Source: a virus
Length of the DNA: 64,000 nt
Reading direction: 5' to 3' (one strand)
Virus record (IMG/VR): IMGVR_UViG_3300027963_000048
Location: 51,615-115,614 of that record
Notes under the pieces: model-generated
What the model was told of the DNA's origin: nothing
The model's input: only the letters and a program-made list of their open reading frames with translations
Database searches by the model: none
Program-made: the position numbers and the translations under genes
In this document: positions 49,789 to 58,097 of the stretch, piece after piece
Numbering within the stretch: the first letter of the stretch is position 1
Layout of the letters: the number at the start of each line of letters is the position of its first letter

Positions 49789-50110
49789 ATGGTGCTTGTG
49801 CTACTTATTGTAGTCACGATTTTGGGGGGTGTGATGGGTTGTATTAATTCTGATGCTGTGATTGGTGTGAAGCTGCCGAGGCCTGGTGGTGGCGGTTCGG
49901 AATGTGTGGAGCGTTCGAAAGTTGAGAATGTGTGTAAGGGTGGGAATGGTGTGGATGGGTTCGGGGAGGTTTTGGGGGCTGTATCGGGTTTGGCGTTGTT
50001 AGGAGCGTTTGATGGTGTTGATTTTTCCCCGCCGTAGGATGATTTAATTTTTTGGGCCGGGGGACCCGTTCTGGGTTTTAAAAATATTTTCCGTGCGCGG
50101 GCGATTATAT
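49684..50110 (+). repeat. Direct repeat CCGTGCGCGGGCGA, two copies
   Basis: CCGTGCGCGGGCGA followed by CTATAT (49684) or TTATAT (50091), each preceded by an A/T-rich ATATTTT. The two copies flank the lipoprotein-like gene at 49789 and the switch region. Confidence 0.6.
49789..50037 (+). CDS. Small lipoprotein-like protein
   Basis: 82 residues from ATG 49789. MVLVLLIVVTILGGVMGC looks like a signal with a weak lipobox (VMGC); then a Gly/Ser-rich mature part with a second Cys. Ribosome binding site weak. Confidence 0.45.
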   Translation: MVLVLLIVVTILGGVMGCINSDAVIGVKLPRPGGGGSECVERSKVENVCKGGNGVDGFGEVLGAVSGLALLGAFDGVDFSPP

Positions 50111-50167
50111 TTTACGATTGGGGGGGGTGTGTATGCTGCGGTTTATTGAGGATGATGTTCTTGGCTG

Positions 50168-50491
50168 GTGGATCGTGATGATGGTTGTTATGTGGAGACT
50201 CCTTCTGCTTGGGAGGTGCGGATGGTGTCGTCTGCTGAGGAGCGGCGTAAGTTTTTAGGTTTGGGTGAGGGGCCACCGAGTGTGTTGAAGTCTTTGAAGC
50301 GTACTAAGTTGGGGTTGTCTGGTGATGAGATGGTGCGGTTGGGCATGAATGTTAGGGAGTTACGTTTGCGGGCTGAGGAGACGCAGTATGTTTTAGCTGA
50401 GCGTACGGAGATTTTTCAGACTTATATTAGTATGCTTGAGCGTGGTGTGTTGGATGTTTCTGAGGAGTTGCTTTCTATTATTATGGGGTGA
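50168..50491 (+). CDS. XRE-family helix-turn-helix regulator
   Basis: 107 residues from GTG 50168, start uncertain. The last 50 residues (VRELRLRAEETQYVLAERTE, then FQTYISMLERG) are a Cro/C1-type helix-turn-helix. An ATG at 50133 with GGGGGG upstream opens a different frame (MLRFIEDDVLGWW), so a frameshift near 50160 is possible. The phrase VDRDDGCY also occurs in the gene at 60220. May regulate the RuBisCO-like operon. Confidence 0.6.
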   Translation: MDRDDGCYVETPSAWEVRMVSSAEERRKFLGLGEGPPSVLKSLKRTKLGLSGDEMVRLGMNVRELRLRAEETQYVLAERTEIFQTYISMLERGVLDVSEELLSIIMG

Positions 50492-50609
50492 GTTTGGATT
50501 ATCTGTTGGGTCGGGATTCTCCTGTGTCGTCTGCTAGTTGAATCTGTAGTTGTAGTTGTCGTAGATTAGCTCCAAAGATAATGAGTATCCAGTGCGAGGA
50601 GTTTAAGCT

Positions 50610-51791
50610 ATGAGAATCTACCGATCCGAATGCGATTTAGAGAATTACTTTGTAGTAGATTATTATCTAGAATCGAAAACCACTTTAGCTGAAGCTGCTT
50701 GGAATCTGGCTATAGGGCAAAGTGTAGGTAATCCAAATCAAAGAAACGCCTGGGAATCTGACGAGCTTTTCGATAAGCACTCTTGTATAGTGCTAGGTGA
50801 AGAAGCGGAACTGCGGAATCTCTTCAAAGGGCATGTGAGTATCGCTTTTCCAGTTGTAAACACTAATTGGAAGGAAGATGGTATAAGTCATCTTTTATGT
50901 CAGATTATGGGAGGGCAACTAGATATTGATATCATCACGAAATGCCATGTCGACCGTATTCGTTTTCCGAAGTCGATTGAATCACAGTTTAATAAACCGA
51001 CGTTTGGTATAGACGGCATTAGGTCATTCACTGGCGTGCACGGTAAGCCTTTGTTGGGTGGAATTGTGAAGCCGAAAACTGGCGTTTCGGCTGATGTTTT
51101 GTTGGAAATGGTGAAGCAGATGGTCGATGGCGGTGTCAATTTTATTAAGGAAGACGAAATCCTGTCTAATCCCGCCTTTTGTTCAATAGAGGAACGTGTT
51201 CCGAAGATTATGAAATATCTGGATGGCAAGAGGGTCATCTATTCCGTGTGTATTAACAGTGATCCGGCTTATAGTGTTAAGCGTGCTCAATTGGTCCATG
51301 AGTTGGGTGGTAATTCGGTCCATATTAATTTTTGGAGCGGCCTTGGTGTCTACAAGTCTATTCGCGATTTGCAATTGCCACTTTTTATACATTTTCAGAA
51401 GAGTGGCGATAAAATACTCACCAATCAAAACCACGATTTTCATATCAGTTGGAATGTTGTGTGTGATTTAGCTGGGTTAATGGGTGTCGATTTTATTCAC
51501 GCTGGTATGAGTGGCGGTTATTCAACTACATCAGATTTAGAGTTACGACTTGCCATTGACAGATTGCATAAGCGGAATGTTATGCCAGCTTTATCTTGTG
51601 GGATGCATCCTGGATTGGTGCAATCTATCAATGGTAAATTCGGCTTAGATTATATGGCGAATGTGGGTGGTGCGATACATGGTCATCCGATGGGCACGTC
51701 AGGTGGTGCTCGTGCTATGCGTCAAGCGATAGATGGCTGTCACGGTGATGAGTATAAACTTGCTATTGAGAAATGGGGATTGTATGAATGA
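50610..51791 (+). CDS. RuBisCO-like protein (form IV-like large subunit homologue)
   Basis: 393 residues, GAGGAG upstream. N-terminal domain about 1-135 ends in FGIDGIRSFTGVHGKPLLGG; then KPK (K154, K156, equivalent to spinach K175/K177), FIKEDE (K180, D182, E183, equivalent to the carbamylated Lys and Mg ligands K201/D203/E204), H261, FIHAG at 298, LSCG (S329) and a GGAIHGHPMG phosphate loop near 354. The loop-6 Lys (K334) appears replaced (MSGGY), as in RuBisCO-like enolases and related enzymes that do not fix CO2. Substrate unknown. It shares an operon with a methyltransferase and a glycosyltransferase-like gene. Confidence 0.88.
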   Translation: MRIYRSECDLENYFVVDYYLESKTTLAEAAWNLAIGQSVGNPNQRNAWESDELFDKHSCIVLGEEAELRNLFKGHVSIAFPVVNTNWKEDGISHLLCQIMGGQLDIDIITKCHVDRIRFPKSIESQFNKPTFGIDGIRSFTGVHGKPLLGGIVKPKTGVSADVLLEMVKQMVDGGVNFIKEDEILSNPAFCSIEERVPKIMKYLDGKRVIYSVCINSDPAYSVKRAQLVHELGGNSVHINFWSGLGVYKSIRDLQLPLFIHFQKSGDKILTNQNHDFHISWNVVCDLAGLMGVDFIHAGMSGGYSTTSDLELRLAIDRLHKRNVMPALSCGMHPGLVQSINGKFGLDYMANVGGAIHGHPMGTSGGARAMRQAIDGCHGDEYKLAIEKWGLYE

Positions 51792-52386
51792 TTTCATTAA
51801 AGATTTTAGATTTGGCGACGACCGAGATGACCGTGATCATCCTTTTCACACTACATGTCCGGCGGTTGAGTTTAGCGATTGCAATAGGAATGCTCTTCTG
51901 GCGAGCTTTACTGAAGTAAGAGACCGGGCGAAAGCTATTTTGGAAATCGGAGTGTGTCGAAACGGTTTTGCATCTTCAACGTTTGTCTTTTTGAATAATA
52001 AAAAAGACGATACGATTTATCTTGGTGTAGATTTAGAGTCTAAAGCCGCATTGAATAACGCGGCTAAAAACGTGCATACTTTGGTTGGTGATTCTAGTGA
52101 CACTGAATTGATTATGCGTTATGCTAATTCTTTAAAGATTGAGCGATTCGATTATATTTTTATTGATGGCTTCCATTCCGTTAACCAAGTTATTAGAGAT
52201 TGGGCTTTTGTAGAGCATTTGGCTGACGGTGGTATTGTTGGCTTGCACGACACGAATAGGCATCCTGGTCCAGTGGCCTTATTGGAGAGCATTAACGAGA
52301 GTAAATGGGAGGTGATTCGTCTATGTCAAGACGATTCAATGAACGTCACAGACAATGGTATTGCGTTTTTGAGGAAGCGAGTGTAG
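51784..52386 (+). CDS. Class I SAM-dependent methyltransferase
   Basis: 200 residues, ATG inside the end of the RuBisCO-like gene (8-nt overlap). ILEIGVCRNGFASSTFVF is motif I, LGVDLESKA motif II, and FDYIFIDGFHSVNQVIRDW, then GGIVGLHDT, motifs IV-V, as in TylF/Methyltransf_24 sugar or small-molecule O-methyltransferases. Tight coupling suggests it acts in the same pathway as the RuBisCO-like enzyme. Confidence 0.82.
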   Translation: MNDFIKDFRFGDDRDDRDHPFHTTCPAVEFSDCNRNALLASFTEVRDRAKAILEIGVCRNGFASSTFVFLNNKKDDTIYLGVDLESKAALNNAAKNVHTLVGDSSDTELIMRYANSLKIERFDYIFIDGFHSVNQVIRDWAFVEHLADGGIVGLHDTNRHPGPVALLESINESKWEVIRLCQDDSMNVTDNGIAFLRKRV

Positions 52387-52392
52387 GATATT

Positions 52393-53607
52393 ATGCCAGT
52401 ATTTATAAACCACAATGCGTACAACGTTATTTTACATGGTCCGCAAGGCCAGCCCACTTTATTATCTAGTAAGCAGATAATAGAGTTACCAGATTTTTAT
52501 TTACGGTACGTTAAAAGGGGTTATGTCAGACAGCTTGCCGCACATAAAGCTTCGCCTAATCAAATTCTTAATTCGATGCCAAAAAGGCCGCAGCCTAACC
52601 CGATAAGGCCTGCAATATCTACCACTTTAGCTCCAGCTACCACTTTAGCTCCAGCTACCACTTTAGCTCCAGCTACCACTTTAGCTCCAGCTACCACTAC
52701 AAGTCGGCCTTTTGTTGCTACTGGTAAACCAGTCACTGCAGCTCCTACAGCGCCGGAGTTTCAAAGTGGTAAGATACTGCATTACAATGATTTTAGGGCT
52801 CCTGACTATTTGAATGATATGATTTTCCATGGTGGTAAGTCGTTATTTGGCGCTAACTATATTGACTTCTGTGACGCTAGCTACATGTACGACGACTACG
52901 TTGGCTTAAGTAAGTTGTATGGTCGCGGGTTTACGGTTTATGGTAAGTTGCGCAGGCATAGGCACGTCGAAACTGACATTGACGAGAAAATAAAGTCTAG
53001 ATACTATGATTATATTATCATAGGGTCAGTGTTTCGGTATCGGCACAAGTTAGACTTTATTAGAAGCATATATCCTAAGAATAGAATCATAGTGATAGAT
53101 GGCGAGGATGAAACCCATTATTATCCGGAGTACACGTCAGACACTTTGTATTTCAAACGTGAACTGCAGCCGGGGATAAAAGACGTTTTGCCCATTTCAT
53201 TTAGTGTTCCTAAAGAATTGTTCGTTAATTTCATTCCTGATAAAGATCAAATGATCTCAGATACGCAACCAGCTGGCCCTAGTTCGTATATATATGACGA
53301 CGAGAAATTGTATTATAGCAATTATCAGAGGTCATATCATGGTCTTACAAGGAAAAAGGCTGGCTGGGATTGCTGTCGCCATTATGAGATCATTATGAAT
53401 TACTGTATGCCACAGTTTTATGATTTGGAATCATGTCCACCTACCACTATGGTGCATTTTCCTAAGCGACAGATATTGGAGTACGCTCAATATGCAGATT
53501 TCGAAAAAAATCGATATTTTGATACTATGTCTGATATTTTTGAATACAGTAAGAAGCATCTTACGACAGAAGCTATGATGAAGTATGTTTTAAGCTTCAC
53601 TGCTTAG
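52393..53607 (+). CDS. Putative glycosyltransferase-like protein with TTLAPA repeats
   Basis: 404 residues. N-terminal 65 residues form a small domain (PVFINHNAYNVILHGPQGQP), then a linker with four perfect 18-bp repeats encoding TTLAPA (52618-52695). The C-terminal 270 residues include YDYIIIGSVFRYRHKLDFI, IIVIDGEDETHYYPEY, FSVPKELF and KAGWDCCRHYEIIMNYCMPQ, typical of uncharacterised glycosyltransferase-like proteins. Could attach a sugar to a virion or host structure. Ends overlapping the polymerase gene by 11 nt (convergent). Confidence 0.65.
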   Translation: MPVFINHNAYNVILHGPQGQPTLLSSKQIIELPDFYLRYVKRGYVRQLAAHKASPNQILNSMPKRPQPNPIRPAISTTLAPATTLAPATTLAPATTLAPATTTSRPFVATGKPVTAAPTAPEFQSGKILHYNDFRAPDYLNDMIFHGGKSLFGANYIDFCDASYMYDDYVGLSKLYGRGFTVYGKLRRHRHVETDIDEKIKSRYYDYIIIGSVFRYRHKLDFIRSIYPKNRIIVIDGEDETHYYPEYTSDTLYFKRELQPGIKDVLPISFSVPKELFVNFIPDKDQMISDTQPAGPSSYIYDDEKLYYSNYQRSYHGLTRKKAGWDCCRHYEIIMNYCMPQFYDLESCPPTTMVHFPKRQILEYAQYADFEKNRYFDTMSDIFEYSKKHLTTEAMMKYVLSFTA

Positions 53608-55306
53608 AATTGGAGCTAATTTTGGGAGCCTTGTGCAGTCTGAAATTATTCACCTTTACGGAAGTGCTATTTATAGATCCTTCGCCTTCTACAAAGTCAT
53701 ATGACGAATAGTGAACGTACCCATTTAGTACTAATTCTAGATATTTGCCAGTGTCATAGCCGACAGTCATAAATGTTATTTTCCTCTTATCGACACCATG
53801 GTGTCTGCCGGTGGCTATTAAACCTCTGAATTTTACTTGGTTGCCATTGCGTTCACAAAAGCACCCGGGCATGAATTTCTCACTAATCCAGTAGCCACGT
53901 CTGTTATATTGCCATAATCCTTTGCCTCGTTCCTCTACGATAGACGGGGTTAAAACATTGCCGTCTAGTTTCCAAGGGCCTTTACCAAAGGCTCCAAAGA
54001 CCAGTCCAGCTGCTTTAGCTTCCTGCACATGAACCCATGGCCTGTACATGCTCTCAGCGTGATTGAGGACACTACACCAAAATTTAAATGGCTGATGTGC
54101 CTTTTCGTAGGCTAAAGCCCAAACTAGTTGGCCGTAATTTACTGCGTGGGCACGGCAGAAACTATACAAGCTAAAACGATTTAGATCGTTGACAATTTGT
54201 GCTTGATTTGGATGGTATTTGGTCTTCTCGATGAATTCTGCGATTTTGTCATATTTCTTCTTACTGAACGCATTCCTGTAAAGTTCCGCTTCAGATTCAG
54301 AACAATTTAACAGATCTCGAATGTAAAATATCCCGTCATCGTCGTAGACCATTTGGCCCAAGTAATTGCCATGTTGCCTCAACTGCCGCAAAATCTGCAT
54401 TCTTTTACCGTCAGCTGATGGTAAAGGTCTGATTAGAGCCAAAGAGAAAATGATATCATCACGGCATTTCGGCTGTAATTCAACATGCAGCTTCCTCTGA
54501 GCTGGACTCTCGCCGAAATTAACACCCCAAGCGCAACCATCCGAAAAGATTCTAGCTGTAGCTTCGTCATCGGCAGGATAGTTTTCCAGTGGCCTATTTG
54601 ACAACTCATTGAGCTGTGCCAAGCCACGATTACACAAGATGTCGATTTTAAATAATTTATGATCTTCTACTTCATCTTTATTCAATTTGATTTGAAAGTC
54701 ATTGAGTTTCAATTCTTCAGGTACTGAATCTGGGAAAATCACTATTCCACCGCAGTGTAGACTATAATTCTTGAAATCGCCAACTATCTCAGCTGCCCTG
54801 TTTAACACTTCATCGGATCTGTCACCGACTACATCTTTGAGATTAAATCCTTTTGGTAGGAATCTATGTAAGCCTATTTCACGTAAAGCTTGTCTGATAG
54901 CTGACGTAGATTTATAGGTGACATGGTTAGAGATTCTAGCGACACGCCCGGGATATTTTAGCATCACGCGTCTAATCACTTCATCTCTCTGATTGTAAGC
55001 GAAATCTAAATCTACGTCTGGGAGATCTAATCTTCCTTCGTGCATAAAACGGCTCAGGGCGAAGCCATGCTCGACCGGATCCATATTGTGGATACCTAGC
55101 AAATATCCTATCAAACTGCAGCCAGCAGACCCACGAGTGACATATCTGAATTCGGGTACAAGATCTAAAATAGATCGCACTTGCAAAAACACATCTTTAA
55201 AGTTATTTTGTTCGACAAGACGCATTTCTCTTGCAAAGCGATCAGCGTATGAACGCCCAGTGGGCAAAGGCCTACGAAATGCGGAGGTCAATTCCATATA
55301 TGTCAC
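53597..55306 (-). CDS. DnaE-type DNA polymerase III alpha, catalytic core without PHP
   Basis: 569 residues against about 1,100 for DnaE. Begins inside the palm: RYVTRGSAGCSLIGYLLGI (residues 54-72), catalytic Asp pair in LPDVDLDF (D99, D101), HCGGIVIF near 184, third Asp in LFKIDIL (D222), fingers segment LYSFCRAHAVNYGQLVWALA, and an OB-like end around GLIATGRHHGVDKRKITFMTVG. The PHP domain and first palm strands are absent and would have to be encoded elsewhere. Active residues are intact. A tRNA gene lies 18 nt upstream. Confidence 0.85.
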   Translation of the reverse strand: MTYMELTSAFRRPLPTGRSYADRFAREMRLVEQNNFKDVFLQVRSILDLVPEFRYVTRGSAGCSLIGYLLGIHNMDPVEHGFALSRFMHEGRLDLPDVDLDFAYNQRDEVIRRVMLKYPGRVARISNHVTYKSTSAIRQALREIGLHRFLPKGFNLKDVVGDRSDEVLNRAAEIVGDFKNYSLHCGGIVIFPDSVPEELKLNDFQIKLNKDEVEDHKLFKIDILCNRGLAQLNELSNRPLENYPADDEATARIFSDGCAWGVNFGESPAQRKLHVELQPKCRDDIIFSLALIRPLPSADGKRMQILRQLRQHGNYLGQMVYDDDGIFYIRDLLNCSESEAELYRNAFSKKKYDKIAEFIEKTKYHPNQAQIVNDLNRFSLYSFCRAHAVNYGQLVWALAYEKAHQPFKFWCSVLNHAESMYRPWVHVQEAKAAGLVFGAFGKGPWKLDGNVLTPSIVEERGKGLWQYNRRGYWISEKFMPGCFCERNGNQVKFRGLIATGRHHGVDKRKITFMTVGYDTGKYLELVLNGYVHYSSYDFVEGEGSINSTSVKVNNFRLHKAPKISSNSKQ

Positions 55307-55324
55307 GGAGGATAGGTGATGTAA

Positions 55325-55397
55325 TGGGCCCTCCGGGATTCGAACCCGGAACCAAGGGATTATGAGTCCCCTGCTCTGACCGTTGAGCTAAAGGCCC
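55325..55397 (-). tRNA. tRNA with CAT anticodon (likely Ile2, or elongator Met)
   Basis: Minus strand, acceptor GGGCCTT pairs with AGGGCCC (one T-G pair), discriminator A at 55325, no encoded CCA. Anticodon loop CTCATAA with CAT at 55362-55364; T-arm CCGGG-TTCGAAT-CCCGG. The anticodon-stem and CTTGGT variable region resemble bacterial tRNA-Ile2, which needs lysidine modification to read AUA; elongator Met is the alternative. Confidence 0.92.
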
Positions 55398-55474
55398 GGA
55401 TATGTAGTCAATACTATCAAATTTTCGAAATATTGGTAGCGAACCATGCCTTTTCAGCCAGTAGATGGGTTGGT

Positions 55475-57502
55475 TTAGAGGCCGTATCTGGTGCTGTATG
55501 CGTTGTAGTTTTGGGTTATTTCGGTTGCGGTGAGTTGGCGGTTGTAGATTTGGGCTAGGGCGATTCGTCCTGAGAATACGCCATCTGTGTTACCGTTGAC
55601 GTTACCGATTAGGAATTTTGTCCATGCGTAGGTGGCGGTGGTTGATCCTGTTGCGGTTGTGATTAGGTTGCCGTTGATGTATAGTGTGATGGTGCGGTTG
55701 GTGCTGTAGTTGTATATTATTGTTAGGTTGTACCAGTTGTTTGCTGTTAGTTGGGTAAGTAGGCTGATTGTTGGGCTGGCGTTCCACCATTCTATGAGGC
55801 CGTTGTAGATTCTTAGGACGTTTGAGCTGTTGGGGGCGGTGTCGTATAGGTTGAGTTTGGTGGCGGTGACGTTGGTTGGGTATATCCAGAAGTTTATGGT
55901 GATTGGTAGGGTTGGGGTTGGGACTGCGGTGTCGATATATTGGTTGATGGTTGCGCCGCTGTTGATTGTGAAGTAGCTGGCTGTTCCGCTGGATGTGTAT
56001 GTGGGGGTGCCGCTGATGGTGCCGTTGTTTCCGTTTCCTGAGAGGTCGGTCCAGGTGGTTCCGGTTCCGGGGTAGCTTGCTGCGTTGCCTGCGTCGAGGT
56101 TTAGGATGAGGCCTGCGGTGATTGGTGGTTGGGTTTGTGGTTTGCTGTAGGTGGGGGCTTGGGTGTTGTAGTTTTGGGTGACTTCTGCTTGGGTTAGTGC
56201 GCGGTTGTAGATTTGGGCTGCGGATATTTTGCAGGCGTTGTATTCGCTGCCGTAGCCGTTGTGGATGTTTAGGATTTGGGCTGTGAAGTTGTTGGTGAAT
56301 GCGGTTTTGGTGGTTTTGAGTAGGCCGTCGAGGTAGGCGTATCCTATGGATGATTGGCGTACGAATACTACGTGGTGCCATGTGTTGACTGATAGTTTCC
56401 ATGTGGATGCGGCGGCGTAGTTGTCCCATGTTGGGGTGTAGAGGTAGAGTATGCCGTCACTGTTGTTGGCTTTTAGGGCGAGGGTGCTTTGGCTTGGTAG
56501 GGCTATGAGGTGTGTGTATTGGCCGTAGGCTGTTATGTTTATCCAGCAGCAGAAGGTGAAGTCGCCGGTTCCGAATGCGTAGCTGGCGTTTGATGGGCTG
56601 GTGGCGTAGTTGCTTGCGAAGGAGATGCTGCCGTTGTTGGATGAGTTGTAGGTTGGGCTGCTGGTGAGTGTTGCGTGGTTGGCTGTGGTGGATAGGTCGG
56701 TCCAGGTGGTTCCGGTTCCGGGGTAGCTGGCTGTGTTGGTGGCGTCGAGGTTTAGGATGAGGCCGGTTGTGGCGATTTGGGTGGCATTGTATCGGTCTTT
56801 GGTTGCGTTGTAGTTTTGGAGGATTTCGGTGGCGGTGAGTGCTCGGTTGTATACTTGGGTGGCGGCTATGTTGCCTGGGAAGACGGCTCCGTTGCCTCTT
56901 GCTGCTATGTTGAAGTTGCAGCTGGTGTAGTCGATTGATGTTGGGCTGGCGTTGCCTCTTACGGTGGTGGATGCTAGTGTGCCGTTGATGTAGACGGCTA
57001 GTCCTGCTGCGGTGTTGGCGCCGCTGTTGGTTCCGACGATGTTGACCCATTGGTTTGTTGGGAGGGTGTTGGCGTTGCCTTGTATTCCTATGAAGTTGGT
57101 GCCGTCGAAGTAGTCGAAGAAGAATGATTTGGCGCGGATTGATCCGTTGTCTGCTTGGAGGTAGTAGCCTTTGCCTCCTGCTACGCCGTATGAGGCTATT
57201 GTTGTGATGGCTGCGGCTGTTGGTCTCCAGTAGATCCAGGCTGAGATGGTGTATGCTTGGGTGTTGGTGAATTGCAGTCTGGTTTGCGTGCCGAATTGGA
57301 TGTAGTCGTCTGTGCCGTCGAATGTGATGCTTCCACCGTTTGCGCTTGTGTAGGTTGGGCCGAGGGTTAGGATTCCGTTTATTGCGTTTCCTGAGAGGTC
57401 GGTCCAGGTGGTTCCGGTTCCGGGGTAGCTTCTTGTGTTTGCTGCGTCTACGGCGAGTATTAGTCCGGATTCGTTTATTTCGGGGCCGCTATATGATGCC
57501 AT
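55475..57502 (-). CDS. Triple LamG-domain adhesin
   Basis: 675 residues made of three concanavalin A-like/LamG modules of about 215-225 residues. Each starts GLILxxDAxNxxSYPGTGTT then WTDLS, and each ends near IAxAQIYNRxLTxxEIxQNY. Typical of phage tail or surface adhesins that bind glycans. No signal peptide. The coding strand is C/A-rich, following the regional skew. Confidence 0.85.
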   Translation of the reverse strand: MASYSGPEINESGLILAVDAANTRSYPGTGTTWTDLSGNAINGILTLGPTYTSANGGSITFDGTDDYIQFGTQTRLQFTNTQAYTISAWIYWRPTAAAITTIASYGVAGGKGYYLQADNGSIRAKSFFFDYFDGTNFIGIQGNANTLPTNQWVNIVGTNSGANTAAGLAVYINGTLASTTVRGNASPTSIDYTSCNFNIAARGNGAVFPGNIAATQVYNRALTATEILQNYNATKDRYNATQIATTGLILNLDATNTASYPGTGTTWTDLSTTANHATLTSSPTYNSSNNGSISFASNYATSPSNASYAFGTGDFTFCCWINITAYGQYTHLIALPSQSTLALKANNSDGILYLYTPTWDNYAAASTWKLSVNTWHHVVFVRQSSIGYAYLDGLLKTTKTAFTNNFTAQILNIHNGYGSEYNACKISAAQIYNRALTQAEVTQNYNTQAPTYSKPQTQPPITAGLILNLDAGNAASYPGTGTTWTDLSGNGNNGTISGTPTYTSSGTASYFTINSGATINQYIDTAVPTPTLPITINFWIYPTNVTATKLNLYDTAPNSSNVLRIYNGLIEWWNASPTISLLTQLTANNWYNLTIIYNYSTNRTITLYINGNLITTATGSTTATYAWTKFLIGNVNGNTDGVFSGRIALAQIYNRQLTATEITQNYNAYSTRYGL

Positions 57503-57598
57503 TTTGTGGTCCTGTGTTTATTTGATTTTTGTTAGGGTCGTGTTGGGTCGATTCTTTGGTGTGATGCATGGTGTATTTATTTTGGTAGGTGGGGGTGT

Positions 57599-57916
57599 AT
57601 GGTGGTTGATAATGAGTTGGTCATGGATTATTTGGTGCCTTTGTTGGAGCGGGTGTTGCCGTCTGGTTGGTCTTTTGATAGGACGGTTGCTGATTCGTGT
57701 GGTTTGCATTTTCGGGTGTATGATCAGTTGGGTGGTGAGTGGTTGGTGTTTTTTGATGATTTGGGGTGGGACTGCGAGTCGGCCACTGTTGATTCGTTGG
57801 CGTTTGTGGTTGGTCGTATTAGGGATTTTTCTGATGTGTCGAAGTTTTTAAGGTCTTTGGAGGAGGTTGATGTGTCGAAGTGTTTAAATGCTCCGGAGGA
57901 GGTGGGGGATGTCTGA
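57599..57916 (+). CDS. Hypothetical acidic protein
   Basis: 105 residues, GGTGGGGGT upstream. LVPLLERVLPSGWSFDRTVA then HFRVYDQLGGEWLVFFDDLG. No family recognised. Overlaps the next gene by 8 nt. Confidence 0.6.
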   Translation: MVVDNELVMDYLVPLLERVLPSGWSFDRTVADSCGLHFRVYDQLGGEWLVFFDDLGWDCESATVDSLAFVVGRIRDFSDVSKFLRSLEEVDVSKCLNAPEEVGDV

Positions 57917-58097
57917 GATAGAGCGGCGGGTTTTGGTTGGTGATGTGTCGAGGTTGGCTAAGGTTTTTGCTGTTTGGCAGAGGGTGTGTAGGTGTCGTCC
58001 TGTGGTGGATAAGCGTAGGGTTGAATTACGTTTGAGTCAGGTTAGTAGGGCGTTAGAACAGGTTGAATCTGCTACGTGTGGCGGTGATGCTCATTAG
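57909..58097 (+). CDS. Hypothetical small basic protein
   Basis: 62 residues from ATG 57909, GGAGG upstream. All-helical and basic (MSEIERRVLVGDVSRLAKVF, KRRVELRLSQVSRALEQVES). Ends one base before the convergent LamG gene. Confidence 0.6.
   Translation: MSEIERRVLVGDVSRLAKVFAVWQRVCRCRPVVDKRRVELRLSQVSRALEQVESATCGGDAH

Noticed and set aside
50610-51791. Carbon-fixing RuBisCO
   Set aside because: The loop-6 Lys is not found at its expected place and no phosphoribulokinase or small subunit is present; a form IV-like role is more likely.
55602-57050. Long minus-strand frames inside the triple LamG gene
   Set aside because: Low-complexity Arg/His/Gln translations in an alternative frame of a clear LamG gene.
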